Shown here: piece after piece, positions 52,103 through 60,821 of the stretch | How the letters are laid out: every line of letters starts with the position of its first letter | Numbering within the stretch: position 1 is the stretch's first letter | Source of the DNA: Prescottella equi | Lineage (GTDB): Bacteria > Actinomycetota > Actinomycetes > Mycobacteriales > Mycobacteriaceae | Reading direction: 5' to 3' | NCBI RefSeq assembly: GCF_020171745.1 | Contig: NZ_JAIVAH010000007.1 | Coordinates: forward strand, 62,001-126,000 | Length of the DNA: 64,000 bases | Translations under genes and position numbers: made by a program | Notes under the pieces: model-generated | Told to the model about the DNA's origin: nothing | The model's input: the letters and a program-made list of their open reading frames with translations, nothing else | Databases searched by the model: none

Positions 52103-52167
52103 GAGGCTGTCGGATCACACGATAGGACGGGCCGCGGGCGCGAACCAGGGGTTTGCCGGAACTGTCG

Positions 52168-52521
52168 TCAGCTCGCGTCGTGCTCGTGGAAGTGGGTCGC
52201 GCCGATCGTGTGCAGGAGTTCGTGCACGGTGTCGTCGATCAGTCGGTACCGCACGGTCCGGCCGGACCGTTGCGCCGCCACCCAGCCCTGCTGCCGCAGC
52301 AGGCGCAGCGCGTGCGACACCGCGGTGCCCGTCATGCCGAGCGCGGCCGCGAGGTCGGTGACGCAGATGTCCGGCGCGTGGTGCAGGCACAGCAGCAGCC
52401 GCAGCCGGTTCGGGTCGGACAGCAACTCGAAGCGTCCCGCCCAGCCCGCGATGTCCGGCGTCACGAGCGCCTGCGCGGCGCGTCGGACATGGTCCGGGTC
52501 GATGGCGGGCATCTCGGTCAC
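52168..52521 (-). CDS. ArsR-family metal-sensing regulator
   Basis: 117 aa from a GTG at 52521 (ATG three codons later also possible). The winged helix is FELLSDPNRLRLLLCLHH and VTDLAAALGMTGTAVSHALRLLRQQGW. The C-terminus LIDDTVHELLHTIGATHFHEHDAS places His and Asp in helix 5, as in the nickel/cobalt sensors NmtR and KmtR rather than the helix-3 Cys sensors. It is encoded directly upstream of hypA in the same direction, with paired palindromes between. Nickel-dependent control of the cluster is inferred. Confidence 0.8.
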   Translation of the reverse strand: MTEMPAIDPDHVRRAAQALVTPDIAGWAGRFELLSDPNRLRLLLCLHHAPDICVTDLAAALGMTGTAVSHALRLLRQQGWVAAQRSGRTVRYRLIDDTVHELLHTIGATHFHEHDAS

Positions 52522-52579
52522 GGCCCCAGTGTAGGTCCGCGAGTCCGAATCGGGACCCAACTAACGTTGAGGCGTGGTC

Positions 52580-53371
52580 ATGCAGCAGGCAGTCAATCCC
52601 GCCGACGGTGTCGGCATCGCGTACCGGGTGATCGGCGACGGCGCCCCGCTGGTCCTCGCGCACGGGACGGCGCTGTCGAGCGCGATCTGGCGGGCGTTCG
52701 GGTACGTCAAGGCGCTGCGCGACGAATTCCAGCTGATCCTGCCCGACATGCGCGGTCACGGCCGCAGCGACAAACCCCACGACGCGTCGTCGTATGCGAT
52801 GGACCTCGTCGTCGGTGACATCCTCGCGGTGCTCGACGACCTCGGGCACGACCGGGCGCACTATCTCGGCTACTCGTTCGGCGGCCGGGTCGGACTGTCG
52901 CTCGCGGTCGCCGCGCCCGAGCGCCTGCGGACCCTCACCGTGGGCGGCGGCAGCGCCCGGCCTCAGGCCGGTTCGTTCGACAAGCTGTTCTTCCCGGGCT
53001 GCATCGACGTCCTGGACCACGAGGGCATGACGGCGTTCCTCGATCAATGGAACGCGTACCGCCCCTGGCCGCTCGATCCCGCGACGCGGGCGGCGTTCGA
53101 CGCCAACGACACTCGTGCCCTGGTCGCTTACCTGCGCCGGTCCGAAGCGGAACCGGGTGTGCCCGATGCGGCGCTGCAAGCGCTGGACGTGCCGACGCTG
53201 CTGTTCGTCGGCTCCGAGGACCGGCCCCGGCTGTCCGACACCAAGCGGCTCGCGGAGTTGATCCCCGGATCCAGGCTCGCGGTGATCCCCGGTTTCGACC
53301 ACGCCACCACCGTCGCGGCCTCGCCCGAGGTGCTCGCCGTGGTGAAACCGTTTCTCTCCGAGAACGACTGA
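52580..53371 (+). CDS. alpha/beta hydrolase
   Basis: 263 aa from the ATG at 52580 (TTGAGG upstream; the GTG at 52574 is too close to that site). The oxyanion region is LAHGTALSS, the nucleophile elbow GYSFGGRVG, and the Asp and His are in FVGSEDRP and PGFDHATT. Divergent from the ArsR gene. The natural substrate is unknown; the fold also covers haloperoxidases and esterases. Confidence 0.85.
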   Translation: MQQAVNPADGVGIAYRVIGDGAPLVLAHGTALSSAIWRAFGYVKALRDEFQLILPDMRGHGRSDKPHDASSYAMDLVVGDILAVLDDLGHDRAHYLGYSFGGRVGLSLAVAAPERLRTLTVGGGSARPQAGSFDKLFFPGCIDVLDHEGMTAFLDQWNAYRPWPLDPATRAAFDANDTRALVAYLRRSEAEPGVPDAALQALDVPTLLFVGSEDRPRLSDTKRLAELIPGSRLAVIPGFDHATTVAASPEVLAVVKPFLSEND

Positions 53372-53416
53372 GGGAGCCCTCCCGAATGACAGGAGAACTC
53401 CCTCGACGGTCGTGTC

Positions 53417-54172
53417 TCAGCGGCTGAACGCACCCTCGAGCCGGTTGCGCGAACCCGGGTGGATCAACCGCGCCGCGCTCACCAGTCCGTGCTCGGACCA
53501 GGTCCGGCGCCGGATCAGCAGGCACGGTTCGCCGCGATCGATCTGCAGCAGACGGCACTCCTCCGGGCTGGCGAGAACAGCCTCGACGACGTGCTCGCCG
53601 CGCACGAGGGGTGCGACGCGACTGAGGTAGTCGTTGGGCGTGATCTTGGTGAAGTCCTGATCGAGGTACTCGGGTGCCTCCGACGGATTCACCAGCCGAT
53701 CCTCCACCTGGATCGGCTTGTCGTCCTCGTAGTGCACGAGAACCGAGTGGAACACCTTGGCGCCGACCGCATCCCGGAGGAATGCCTGCGAATGGTCGGT
53801 CTCCTCCTCGCGCACGAAGATCACCTCGGTGCGGTGCCGATGGCCCCGCTCCTGGATCTCGTCGGCGATGTTCTTGACCTCGAACAGCGGTGACGGGGTC
53901 TTGGTGCTCGCGACGAACGTGCCGATGCCCATCATCCGGACGATCAGGCCCTCGCCCGTCAGCTCGCGCAGCGCCCGGTTGATCGTCATCCGGGACAGCC
54001 CCAGCGCGCCCACGAACTGGTTCTCGGACGGCAGCTGATCACCCTCGGACCAACGGCCCGACCGGATCTGCTCCGCGACCAGCTTCTTGACGCGCTCGTA
54101 CGCGGGGACGGACTCGCCGCCGGCCTCGTCGAACAGCGCGGCCAGTTCCGCGTCGACGTCAACCACTGCCAT
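53417..54172 (-). CDS. hutC: HutC-like GntR-family repressor
   Basis: 251 aa. The GntR winged helix occupies residues ~25-95 (QLPSENQFVGALGLSRMTINRALRELTGEG), followed by a UTRA ligand domain (FEVKNIADEIQERGHRHRTEVIFV, CLLIRRRTWSEHGLVSAARL) of the histidine-utilisation repressor type. It is the third gene of a minus-strand unit after the dehydrogenase and CitE-like genes, 93 bp after the latter. The palindrome between gdh and hutU fits its known target class. Urocanate is the usual inducer. Confidence 0.88.
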   Translation of the reverse strand: MAVVDVDAELAALFDEAGGESVPAYERVKKLVAEQIRSGRWSEGDQLPSENQFVGALGLSRMTINRALRELTGEGLIVRMMGIGTFVASTKTPSPLFEVKNIADEIQERGHRHRTEVIFVREEETDHSQAFLRDAVGAKVFHSVLVHYEDDKPIQVEDRLVNPSEAPEYLDQDFTKITPNDYLSRVAPLVRGEHVVEAVLASPEECRLLQIDRGEPCLLIRRRTWSEHGLVSAARLIHPGSRNRLEGAFSR

Positions 54173-54265
54173 CCGCTGCCCCTGTTCCTCGAGAAGTCCC
54201 GCCGCTCCGTCGGTCGACTCGGCCCACGAAGTCTACCGACCAGCGAGTTGCCGGAACGGTGCTGG

Positions 54266-55138
54266 TCATCGGCTCGTCGACGCCAGAGCGGGTTCGCCGA
54301 CGCCGATCCCGTACGTCCGGGCGCGGTCGAGGACCGCCTCGGCCGCGCGCAGACGCGGGAGGTAGCTGCCGTCGATGCTGTCGGTACGGCGGCCGAGGAG
54401 TTCCCGCGCGCGCCGCACCTCATCCGGGCTCGGCGCGAACCCGCTGTTGATCGTGCGGATGTGGTCCGGCTTCACGCACAGCATGCCACCCATCCCGGTC
54501 GCGACGGAGCGACGGCAGTAGGCGCGCAGGCCGTCCATGTCGGGCGCCAGCGACGGTCCGTCGATCGGCGCGGGAAGACCGGCCGATCGGCTCGCCAGCA
54601 CGAGGTGTGCCCGCGCGCCCATGACCGTCGCCGAGTCGTCCGCCGCAGCCGTGTCGTGCCGGAAGTCGCCGCTGCCGAACGCCAAGCGGGTCAAGGAGTT
54701 CGCGCGCGCGATCGACACCGCCTCGAGCACCCCGGTCGCCGACTCGACCAGGGCGATCAGACCGCCGGCGAAGTCGCCCAGCGCGGACGCCGTCGCGTCG
54801 ATCTGTTCCGCCGACTCGGTCTTCGCCAGGACCACCCCGAGCACCCCGGGGCACCGGCTCGCGAAGTCGAGGTCCACGTTCCAGTCCGCGGTGGTGGCGT
54901 CGTTCACCCGGAGCCACGCCCGCCCGCCGCGGGCCGCCCAGTCGTGGATTTCGTCGCGCGCACGGGCACGATCGCCGGGTGCGACCCCGTCCTCGAGATC
55001 GAGGATGACGGCGTCCGGGCCGTAGCCGCGGATGCGCTTGTCGAGGTCGTGCGTGCGGGTTCCGGGGACCAGCAGCCACGAGCGCGCGTCGCGGGGCGAG
55101 ACCGCCCCGACGGACTCACTGGTGTTGCGGCAGTTCAC
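54266..55138 (-). CDS. CitE-like CoA-ester lyase (HpcH/HpaI family)
   Basis: 290 aa from a GTG. SWLLVPGTRTHDLDKRIRGYGPDAVILDLEDGVAPGDR is the family start with the metal Glu and Asp, RVNDATTADWNVDL is the substrate Arg region, and LIALVESATGVLEAVSIA and FGSGDFRHD follow. Members cleave citramalyl-, malyl- or citryl-CoA-type substrates. It lies 51 bp after the glutamate dehydrogenase in the same direction; its link to histidine or glutamate breakdown is unclear. Confidence 0.85.
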   Translation of the reverse strand: MNCRNTSESVGAVSPRDARSWLLVPGTRTHDLDKRIRGYGPDAVILDLEDGVAPGDRARARDEIHDWAARGGRAWLRVNDATTADWNVDLDFASRCPGVLGVVLAKTESAEQIDATASALGDFAGGLIALVESATGVLEAVSIARANSLTRLAFGSGDFRHDTAAADDSATVMGARAHLVLASRSAGLPAPIDGPSLAPDMDGLRAYCRRSVATGMGGMLCVKPDHIRTINSGFAPSPDEVRRARELLGRRTDSIDGSYLPRLRAAEAVLDRARTYGIGVGEPALASTSR

Positions 55139-55189
55139 GGTAGTGATGACTTTTCCTCTCGTGGGTGGAGAACAGAACAGGGCTGCGGA

Positions 55190-58100
55190 TCAACCGACCA
55201 TCCGTCGCAGCTGACGCGACGCGACGGACAGCGCGGCCAGGTCCCGCTGGCCGGACGCGGAGATCTCCGCGAGGGAGTTCCGGGCCCGGCGCAGCCGCGA
55301 CTCGTTGCGTTCCTCCCAGTCCGCGATCATTCGCTCGGTGTCGTCGCCGGGCACCGCCTGCGCGAGAACCTCGAGGGTCAGGGCACGCACGCTGTCGTAC
55401 AACTCGTCGCGCAGGGACAGCCGGGCGAGCGCGTCCCACCGGCTCTCCTTGCCGAGCGCGGATACACCGTTGAGCAGCGGGACGATCCCGACCCGCTCGC
55501 ACAACCGGAAGTACAGCTCACCGGCGACGGCGATGTCGTACTCGGCCAGTTCCGCGATCTCGACCACATCGAGCAGGCCGAACCGGTCCAGGGCCAACTC
55601 GACGTCGCGGACCAGGTCCTCGGGGGCACCGCGGTCGGCGATCGCGCGCGTGCGGTCCCGGAGGTTCGTGCGGTCGGCGCCCACCAACCATTCCTCGAGA
55701 TGGGCCGACGAGTCCTCGATGCGCTCCCGGAAGCGCGCGATCTCGGCGCCCACTGCGAGGGGCTGCGGCCGTCGGTGCAGCATCCAGCGGGACGCCCGGT
55801 CGAGCAGTCGGCGGGTGACGAGAACCAATTCGTCGGCGACCTCACTGGGAACGTCGGCGGCGGCGATCCGGGACCACAGATCGGACAGCCCGAACACCTC
55901 GCTGACGATGCCGAACGCCCGCACGGCGTCGTCCGCCGTCGCACCCACTTCCTCCGCGAGCCGGAAGACGTACGTGATGCCACCGCGATCGACGACACGG
56001 TTGGTGAGTGCGGTGGCGACGATCTCGCGGCGCAGCGGATGCCGGTCGATCGCGTCGGCATGCTCGCGGCGCAGCGGGCTCGGGAAGTATTCGCGCAGCG
56101 TCGGCAGGAACACGTCGTGGTCGACGAGCTCGCCGGCCAGCAGCGCACCCTTCAGCCCGAGCTTCACGTGCGCCATGAGCGTCGCCAGTTCCGGGGCCGA
56201 CAAGCCCTCGCCGGCCCGCTGCAGCGCGGCGAGCGCCTTCGCATCGGGCAGCACCTCGAGCCTGCGGTCCAGCGCCCCGGCGGCCTCGAGTGCCTTGATC
56301 TGACGGGCCTGCACGCCCAGCATCTCGGACGCGTCCGACAGCGCGACACCCATCGCCTCGTTCTGGGAGACGTTGTCCGCCAACACCAGCGCCGCGACCT
56401 CGTCGGTCATCTCGGCCAGCAGACGCGGCCGTACCTCGGCGTCGAGGTTGCCGTCGCCGACCAGACCGTCGAGCAGGATCTTGATGTTGACCTCGTGGTC
56501 GGAGCAGTCCACGCCGGCCGAGTTGTCGAGGGCGTCGGTGCCCACTCGCCCACCGGTGCGGGCGAACTCGATCCGTCCGGCCTGCGTCAGGCCGAGGTTG
56601 CCGCCCTCGCCGACGACCCGGGCCCGCAGCTCGCATCCGTCGACGCGCACCACGTCGTTCGCCTTGTCGCCCGCGTCGGCGTGCGATTCGGTCGAGGCCT
56701 TGACATAGGTGCCGATGCCGCCGTTCCACAGCAGGTCGACCGGGGCGCGGAGAATCGCCCGGATCAGTTCGGGCGGCGTCAGTTCCGTGACGCCCGGGTC
56801 CAGACCGAGCGCCCGGCGGACGGAGTCATCGATCGGGACGGACTTCGCACCGCGCTCCCACACGCCGCCGCCCGGACCGATCAGCGACCGGTCGTAGTCG
56901 GCCCACGACGACCGCGGCAACGCGAACAGGCGCTCCCGCTCCGCGTACGACGTCTCGGGGTCGGGCTCGGGGTCGAGGAAGACGTGCCGGTGGTCGAATG
57001 CCGCGACGAGCCGAATGTGCCTGCTGCACAGCATGCCGTTGCCGAAGACGTCGCCACTCATGTCGCCGACGCCGACCGCGGTGAAGTCCTCCCGCTGGGA
57101 GTCGACACCCAGTTCCCGGAAGCGACGCTTGACGCTCTCCCACGCGCCCCGCGCGGTGATGCCCATCGCCTTGTGGTCGTAGCCCACCGAACCACCCGAC
57201 GCGAACGCGTCGCCGAGCCAGAAGTCGTACTCGGCCGCAACCGCGTTCGCGATGTCCGAGAACGAGGCAGTGCCCTTGTCGGCGGCCACCACCAGATAAG
57301 TGTCGTCGGCGTCGTGGCGGACGACACCCGGAGCCGGCAGGACGGCCCCGGTGCCGCGATCGATGTTGTCGGTGAGGTCGAGCAGGCTGCGGATGAACAT
57401 GCGGTAGCCGGCGACGCCCGCTTCCCGCTGGGCCGCGCGGTCGGCCTCGGCGTCGCCGGTCGGCACCGGCGGCCGGCGCAGCACGAAGCCGCCCTTGGCT
57501 CCCACCGGCACGATCACGGCGTTCTTGACCGCCTGCGCCTTGACCAGCCCCAGCACCTCGGTGCGGAAGTCCTCCCGGCGGTCGGACCACCGCAGACCGC
57601 CGCGGGCGACCGACCCGAACCGCATGTGCACGCCCGCGACGGCCGGCGAATACACGAAGATCTCGTGCCGGGGCCGCGGCTCCGGCAGCTCGGCGATGTT
57701 GCGCGCGTCCAGCTTCAGCGCCAGGGCCTCGCGCACCGGATCGGCGAAGTGGTTGGTGCGCACGGTGTTACGGATGGCATCGAGCAGGGCGCGGAAGATC
57801 CGGTCCTCGTCGAGCCCCGGCACCTGCGCGATCGACGCCGCCACCTCGGTGGCCACCGCCTGGCCACCGTCGTCCGACTCCGTGTCCGGATCGAATCGTG
57901 CCGTGAAGCACCGGACCAGTTCCGCGGCGATGGACGGGTAACGGCACAGCACGTCCGCGACATACGCACTGCTGTAGGGCAATCCACCCTGACGCAGATA
58001 CTCGGCGTACGCGCGCAGCACCGCGACCTCGCGCCAGCGCAGGCCTGCCCGGGCCACCAGTTCGTTCAACCGGTCCGCCTCGGCGTCACCCCGCCACAGC

Positions 58101-58597
58101 GCCTCGACAGCAGTCCCGAACCGGACGGCGAACCCGTCGAATCCGTCGACCGGGGCCGACGGGTACCGGACGGTGAATTCGTATAGCCAGCAGGACATTC
58201 CCGCGGGAGACGTGAGTGCGTAGGGACGCTCGTCCAGGACCTCGACACCGAGGCTCTGGAGCAGCGGCATGAGGTCACCGAGCGAGGCCGGGCGGCCGCC
58301 GACGTACAGGGTCAGGCGGTGCGTCCCGCGGCCGGTCGCGTCGGCGGCGATCCGCACCCGGACCGCCCCGTCGGAGAGCCCGTCGAGGATGGACAGGTCG
58401 ATCCGCGCCCGCTCCGGGGCGAAGTCCTGCTTGTAGCCGGCGGGCAGTTCCGCCACGAAGCGAGCGAGATGCTCCCGCGCTCCGGGATCCGCGTCGGCGA
58501 GCAGTCGCTCGTCCCAACGGCGGAAGATTCGCGCGAGAGCATCGTCGATCTCGCTGGGGTTGGGCATCGATTCGGTCGGGGTGGAGACGGTGTTCAT
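55190..58597 (-). CDS. gdh: NAD-dependent glutamate dehydrogenase, large type
   Basis: 1135 aa from the ATG at 58597 with GGAAGG upstream. It contains the central catalytic part of large NAD-GDHs (RFGSVARGGLRWSDRREDFRTEV, NAVIVPVGAKGGFV with the catalytic Lys, GDMSGDVFGNG, LLWNGGIGTYVKA) and a helical C-terminal region. The mycobacterial enzyme of the 180-kDa class has about 1600 aa, so this one lacks roughly 450 N-terminal residues that usually hold ACT-like domains. It deaminates glutamate to 2-oxoglutarate, which fits the glutamate made from histidine. It is divergent from hutU. Confidence 0.9.
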   Translation of the reverse strand: MNTVSTPTESMPNPSEIDDALARIFRRWDERLLADADPGAREHLARFVAELPAGYKQDFAPERARIDLSILDGLSDGAVRVRIAADATGRGTHRLTLYVGGRPASLGDLMPLLQSLGVEVLDERPYALTSPAGMSCWLYEFTVRYPSAPVDGFDGFAVRFGTAVEALWRGDAEADRLNELVARAGLRWREVAVLRAYAEYLRQGGLPYSSAYVADVLCRYPSIAAELVRCFTARFDPDTESDDGGQAVATEVAASIAQVPGLDEDRIFRALLDAIRNTVRTNHFADPVREALALKLDARNIAELPEPRPRHEIFVYSPAVAGVHMRFGSVARGGLRWSDRREDFRTEVLGLVKAQAVKNAVIVPVGAKGGFVLRRPPVPTGDAEADRAAQREAGVAGYRMFIRSLLDLTDNIDRGTGAVLPAPGVVRHDADDTYLVVAADKGTASFSDIANAVAAEYDFWLGDAFASGGSVGYDHKAMGITARGAWESVKRRFRELGVDSQREDFTAVGVGDMSGDVFGNGMLCSRHIRLVAAFDHRHVFLDPEPDPETSYAERERLFALPRSSWADYDRSLIGPGGGVWERGAKSVPIDDSVRRALGLDPGVTELTPPELIRAILRAPVDLLWNGGIGTYVKASTESHADAGDKANDVVRVDGCELRARVVGEGGNLGLTQAGRIEFARTGGRVGTDALDNSAGVDCSDHEVNIKILLDGLVGDGNLDAEVRPRLLAEMTDEVAALVLADNVSQNEAMGVALSDASEMLGVQARQIKALEAAGALDRRLEVLPDAKALAALQRAGEGLSAPELATLMAHVKLGLKGALLAGELVDHDVFLPTLREYFPSPLRREHADAIDRHPLRREIVATALTNRVVDRGGITYVFRLAEEVGATADDAVRAFGIVSEVFGLSDLWSRIAAADVPSEVADELVLVTRRLLDRASRWMLHRRPQPLAVGAEIARFRERIEDSSAHLEEWLVGADRTNLRDRTRAIADRGAPEDLVRDVELALDRFGLLDVVEIAELAEYDIAVAGELYFRLCERVGIVPLLNGVSALGKESRWDALARLSLRDELYDSVRALTLEVLAQAVPGDDTERMIADWEERNESRLRRARNSLAEISASGQRDLAALSVASRQLRRMVG

Positions 58598-58700
58598 CTG
58601 GGAACCTTCCGCCGGGTGCCACGCTGCACCCGACTGGTCGTCGTGTCCGTTCAACTGGTCGAACATCTCGGATGTCGGGGGCGGTTCCGAAGGGCGCCCC

Positions 58701-58734
58701 TTGACATCAGCTTGTATAGACAGGAATATACAAG
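58701..58734 (+). promoter_or_regulatory. hutU promoter with HutC-type operator
   Basis: TTGACA at 58701-58706 and GAATAT at 58724-58729 form a promoter with a 17-base spacer. The arms CTTGTATA (58711-58718) and TATACAAG (58727-58734) sit across the spacer and -10. They match the half-site CTTGTATA of HutC operators. The site lies between the divergent gdh and hutU genes, so one repressor can block both. Confidence 0.7.
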
Positions 58735-58861
58735 TCATAGTTGCAGAACGTGAGCCAGCGCACAACAGCTACGCCCACACGGATTCGGACGACAACGGCG
58801 TCGGACCGAAACCACGAAACACCACCGCGCCCTCACCGCCCGATTCGCTAGGAGTTACCCG

Positions 58862-60538
58862 ATGGACATCACCTCACCCGGCCACGAAGCCCGCCCGGTC
58901 AGCGCCCCGCGCGGCTCCGAGCTGAACACCCTCGGGTGGCAGCAGGAGGGCGCACTGCGCATGCTCATGAACAACCTCGATCCCGAGGTTGCCGAGCACC
59001 CCGACAACCTGGTCGTCTACGGCGGCACCGGCCGCGCCGCCCGCAGCTGGGCCGCGTTCGACGCCATGGTCGCGACCCTCAAGACGCTGAAGAACGACGA
59101 GACCATGCTGGTGCAGTCCGGCAAGCCGGTCGGCGTCTTCCGCACCAACGAGTGGGCGCCGCGCGTGCTGCTCGCCAACTCCAACCTCGTCGGCGACTGG
59201 GCCAACTGGGAGCAGTTCCGCAAGCTCGAGGCCGAGGGCCTGATGATGTACGGCCAGATGACGGCCGGTTCCTGGATCTACATCGGCACGCAGGGCATCC
59301 TGCAGGGCACCTACGAGACCTTCGGCGCGATCGCCCGCAAGCGTTTCGACGGCACCCTCGCCGGCACCATCACCCTGACCGCCGGCATGGGCGGCATGGG
59401 TGGCGCGCAGCCGCTGGCCGTCACCATGAACGACGGCGTCGCGATCTGCGTCGACTGCGACGTCACCCGCATCGACCGCCGCATCGCCCACAAGTACCTC
59501 GACACCAAGGCCGACAGCATCGAGCACGCGCTGCAGCTGGCCACCGAGGCCCGTGACGCCCGCAAGCCGCTGTCGATCGGCCTGGTCGGCAACGCCGCCG
59601 AGATCTTCCCGGCCTTGCTGGCCATGGACGCCCCGATCGACATCGTCACCGACCAGACGTCGGCGCACGACCCGCTGTCCTACCTGCCGATCGGCGTCGA
59701 CATCGCCGACATGAAGGATCTGGCCGCGAAGGATCCGGAGAAGTTCACCGAGGATTCCCGCAAGGCGATGGCCGCGCACGTCGAGGCCATGGTCGGCTTC
59801 ATGGACAAGGGCGCCGAGGTCTTCGACTACGGCAACTCCATCCGCGACGAGGCCCGCAAGGCCGGTTACGACCGCGCGTTCGAGTTCCCCGGCTTCGTCC
59901 CGGCCTACATCCGCCCGCTGTTCGAGGAGGGCCTCGGCCCGTTCCGCTGGGCTGCGCTGTCGGGCGACCCGAAGGACATCGCCGCGACCGACAAGGCGAT
60001 CCTCGAGCTGTTCCCCGAGAACGAGCACCTCAAGCGCTGGATCGAGATGGCCGGCGAGAAGGTCGCCTTCGAGGGCCTGCCCGCCCGCATCTGCTGGCTC
60101 GGCTACGGCGAGCGCCACAAGGCCGGCCTGAAGTTCAACGAGATGGTCGCCAGCGGCGAGCTGTCCGCGCCGATCGCGATCGGCCGTGACCACCTCGACT
60201 CCGGCTCCGTCGCCTCGCCGTACCGCGAGACCGAGTCCATGAAGGACGGCTCGGACGCGATCGCCGACTGGCCGCTGCTCAACGCCCTCGTCAACACCGC
60301 GTCCGGCGCCTCCTGGGTGTCGATCCACCACGGTGGCGGCGTCGGCATGGGCCGCTCGATCCACGCCGGTCAGGTGTGCATCGCCGACGGCACCGAGCTG
60401 GCCGCGAAGAAGATCGAGGCCGTGCTCACCAACGATCCGGGCATGGGCGTCATCCGCCACGCCGACGCCGGTTACGAGCACGCCATCGACACCGCGCGTG
60501 AGCGCGGCGTGCGCATCCCGATGACGGAGAACAACTGA
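58862..60538 (+). CDS. hutU: urocanate hydratase
   Basis: 558 aa, normal length. [13 protein letters not shown] near the start and [17 protein letters not shown] near 175 are the NAD-binding signatures; the catalytic Cys region is [17 protein letters not shown], and [15 protein letters not shown] is near the end. It converts urocanate to imidazolone propionate in histidine breakdown. AGGAG precedes the ATG. No hutH or hutI is in the window, so the pathway must continue elsewhere. It ends at a strong terminator. Confidence 0.97.
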   Translation: MDITSPGHEARPVSAPRGSELNTLGWQQEGALRMLMNNLDPEVAEHPDNLVVYGGTGRAARSWAAFDAMVATLKTLKNDETMLVQSGKPVGVFRTNEWAPRVLLANSNLVGDWANWEQFRKLEAEGLMMYGQMTAGSWIYIGTQGILQGTYETFGAIARKRFDGTLAGTITLTAGMGGMGGAQPLAVTMNDGVAICVDCDVTRIDRRIAHKYLDTKADSIEHALQLATEARDARKPLSIGLVGNAAEIFPALLAMDAPIDIVTDQTSAHDPLSYLPIGVDIADMKDLAAKDPEKFTEDSRKAMAAHVEAMVGFMDKGAEVFDYGNSIRDEARKAGYDRAFEFPGFVPAYIRPLFEEGLGPFRWAALSGDPKDIAATDKAILELFPENEHLKRWIEMAGEKVAFEGLPARICWLGYGERHKAGLKFNEMVASGELSAPIAIGRDHLDSGSVASPYRETESMKDGSDAIADWPLLNALVNTASGASWVSIHHGGGVGMGRSIHAGQVCIADGTELAAKKIEAVLTNDPGMGVIRHADAGYEHAIDTARERGVRIPMTENN

Positions 60539-60623
60539 CCGAGGGCAACTGACTCACACCTGAACAAGGGCTCACGACGACCAGCGTGAGCCCGAACCGG
60601 CGGCACTGACGTCGGCTCCGCGG

Positions 60624-60668
60624 CGAGCGGCAACGCGCAGGACGATCCCCCCTGCGCGTTGCCGCTCG
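60624..60668 (+). terminator. terminator after hutU
   Basis: A 17-base arm from 60624 (CGAGCGGCAACGCGCAG) pairs perfectly with 60652-60668, followed by TCGTCGTTTC. It lies 86 bp after the hutU stop. The 283-bp gap to the next gene holds this hairpin and the two operator repeats below, with no gene. Confidence 0.8.
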
Positions 60669-60747
60669 TCGTCGTTTCCGGGGGCGCGGGAACGACGGAC
60701 CGGAGGCCCCTGGACAAACGACAGGACCGGATGCGATAGTCGTCATA

Positions 60748-60783
60748 TGCCACTAGGTGGCAATTGACTTCCACTAGATGAAA
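60748..60783. promoter_or_regulatory. paired IclR-type operators before the acyl-CoA dehydrogenase
   Basis: TGCCACTAGGTGGCA (60748-60762) is a perfect palindrome and TTCCACTAGATGAAA (60769-60783) a related, imperfect one. They start 21 bp apart. A TTGACT at 60764-60769 between them may be a -35. Short symmetric sites with a TTCCA/TGAAA-like edge are typical of IclR proteins, and an IclR gene is the last of this unit. Confidence 0.6.
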
Positions 60784-60821
60784 TCTAGCGATTCCCCCTC
60801 TCGTTCCTCCAGGAGTTACCC

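Noticed and set aside
53370..53404. GAGGGAG/CTCCCTC hairpin as terminator between the hydrolase and hutC-like genes
   Set aside because: Seven base pairs with a 21-base loop and no U-run; too weak to list.
58874..60481. 535-codon open frame opposite hutU
   Set aside because: HutU signatures are clear on the plus strand and the antisense frame shows only repetitive Val/Asp/Arg/His composition.
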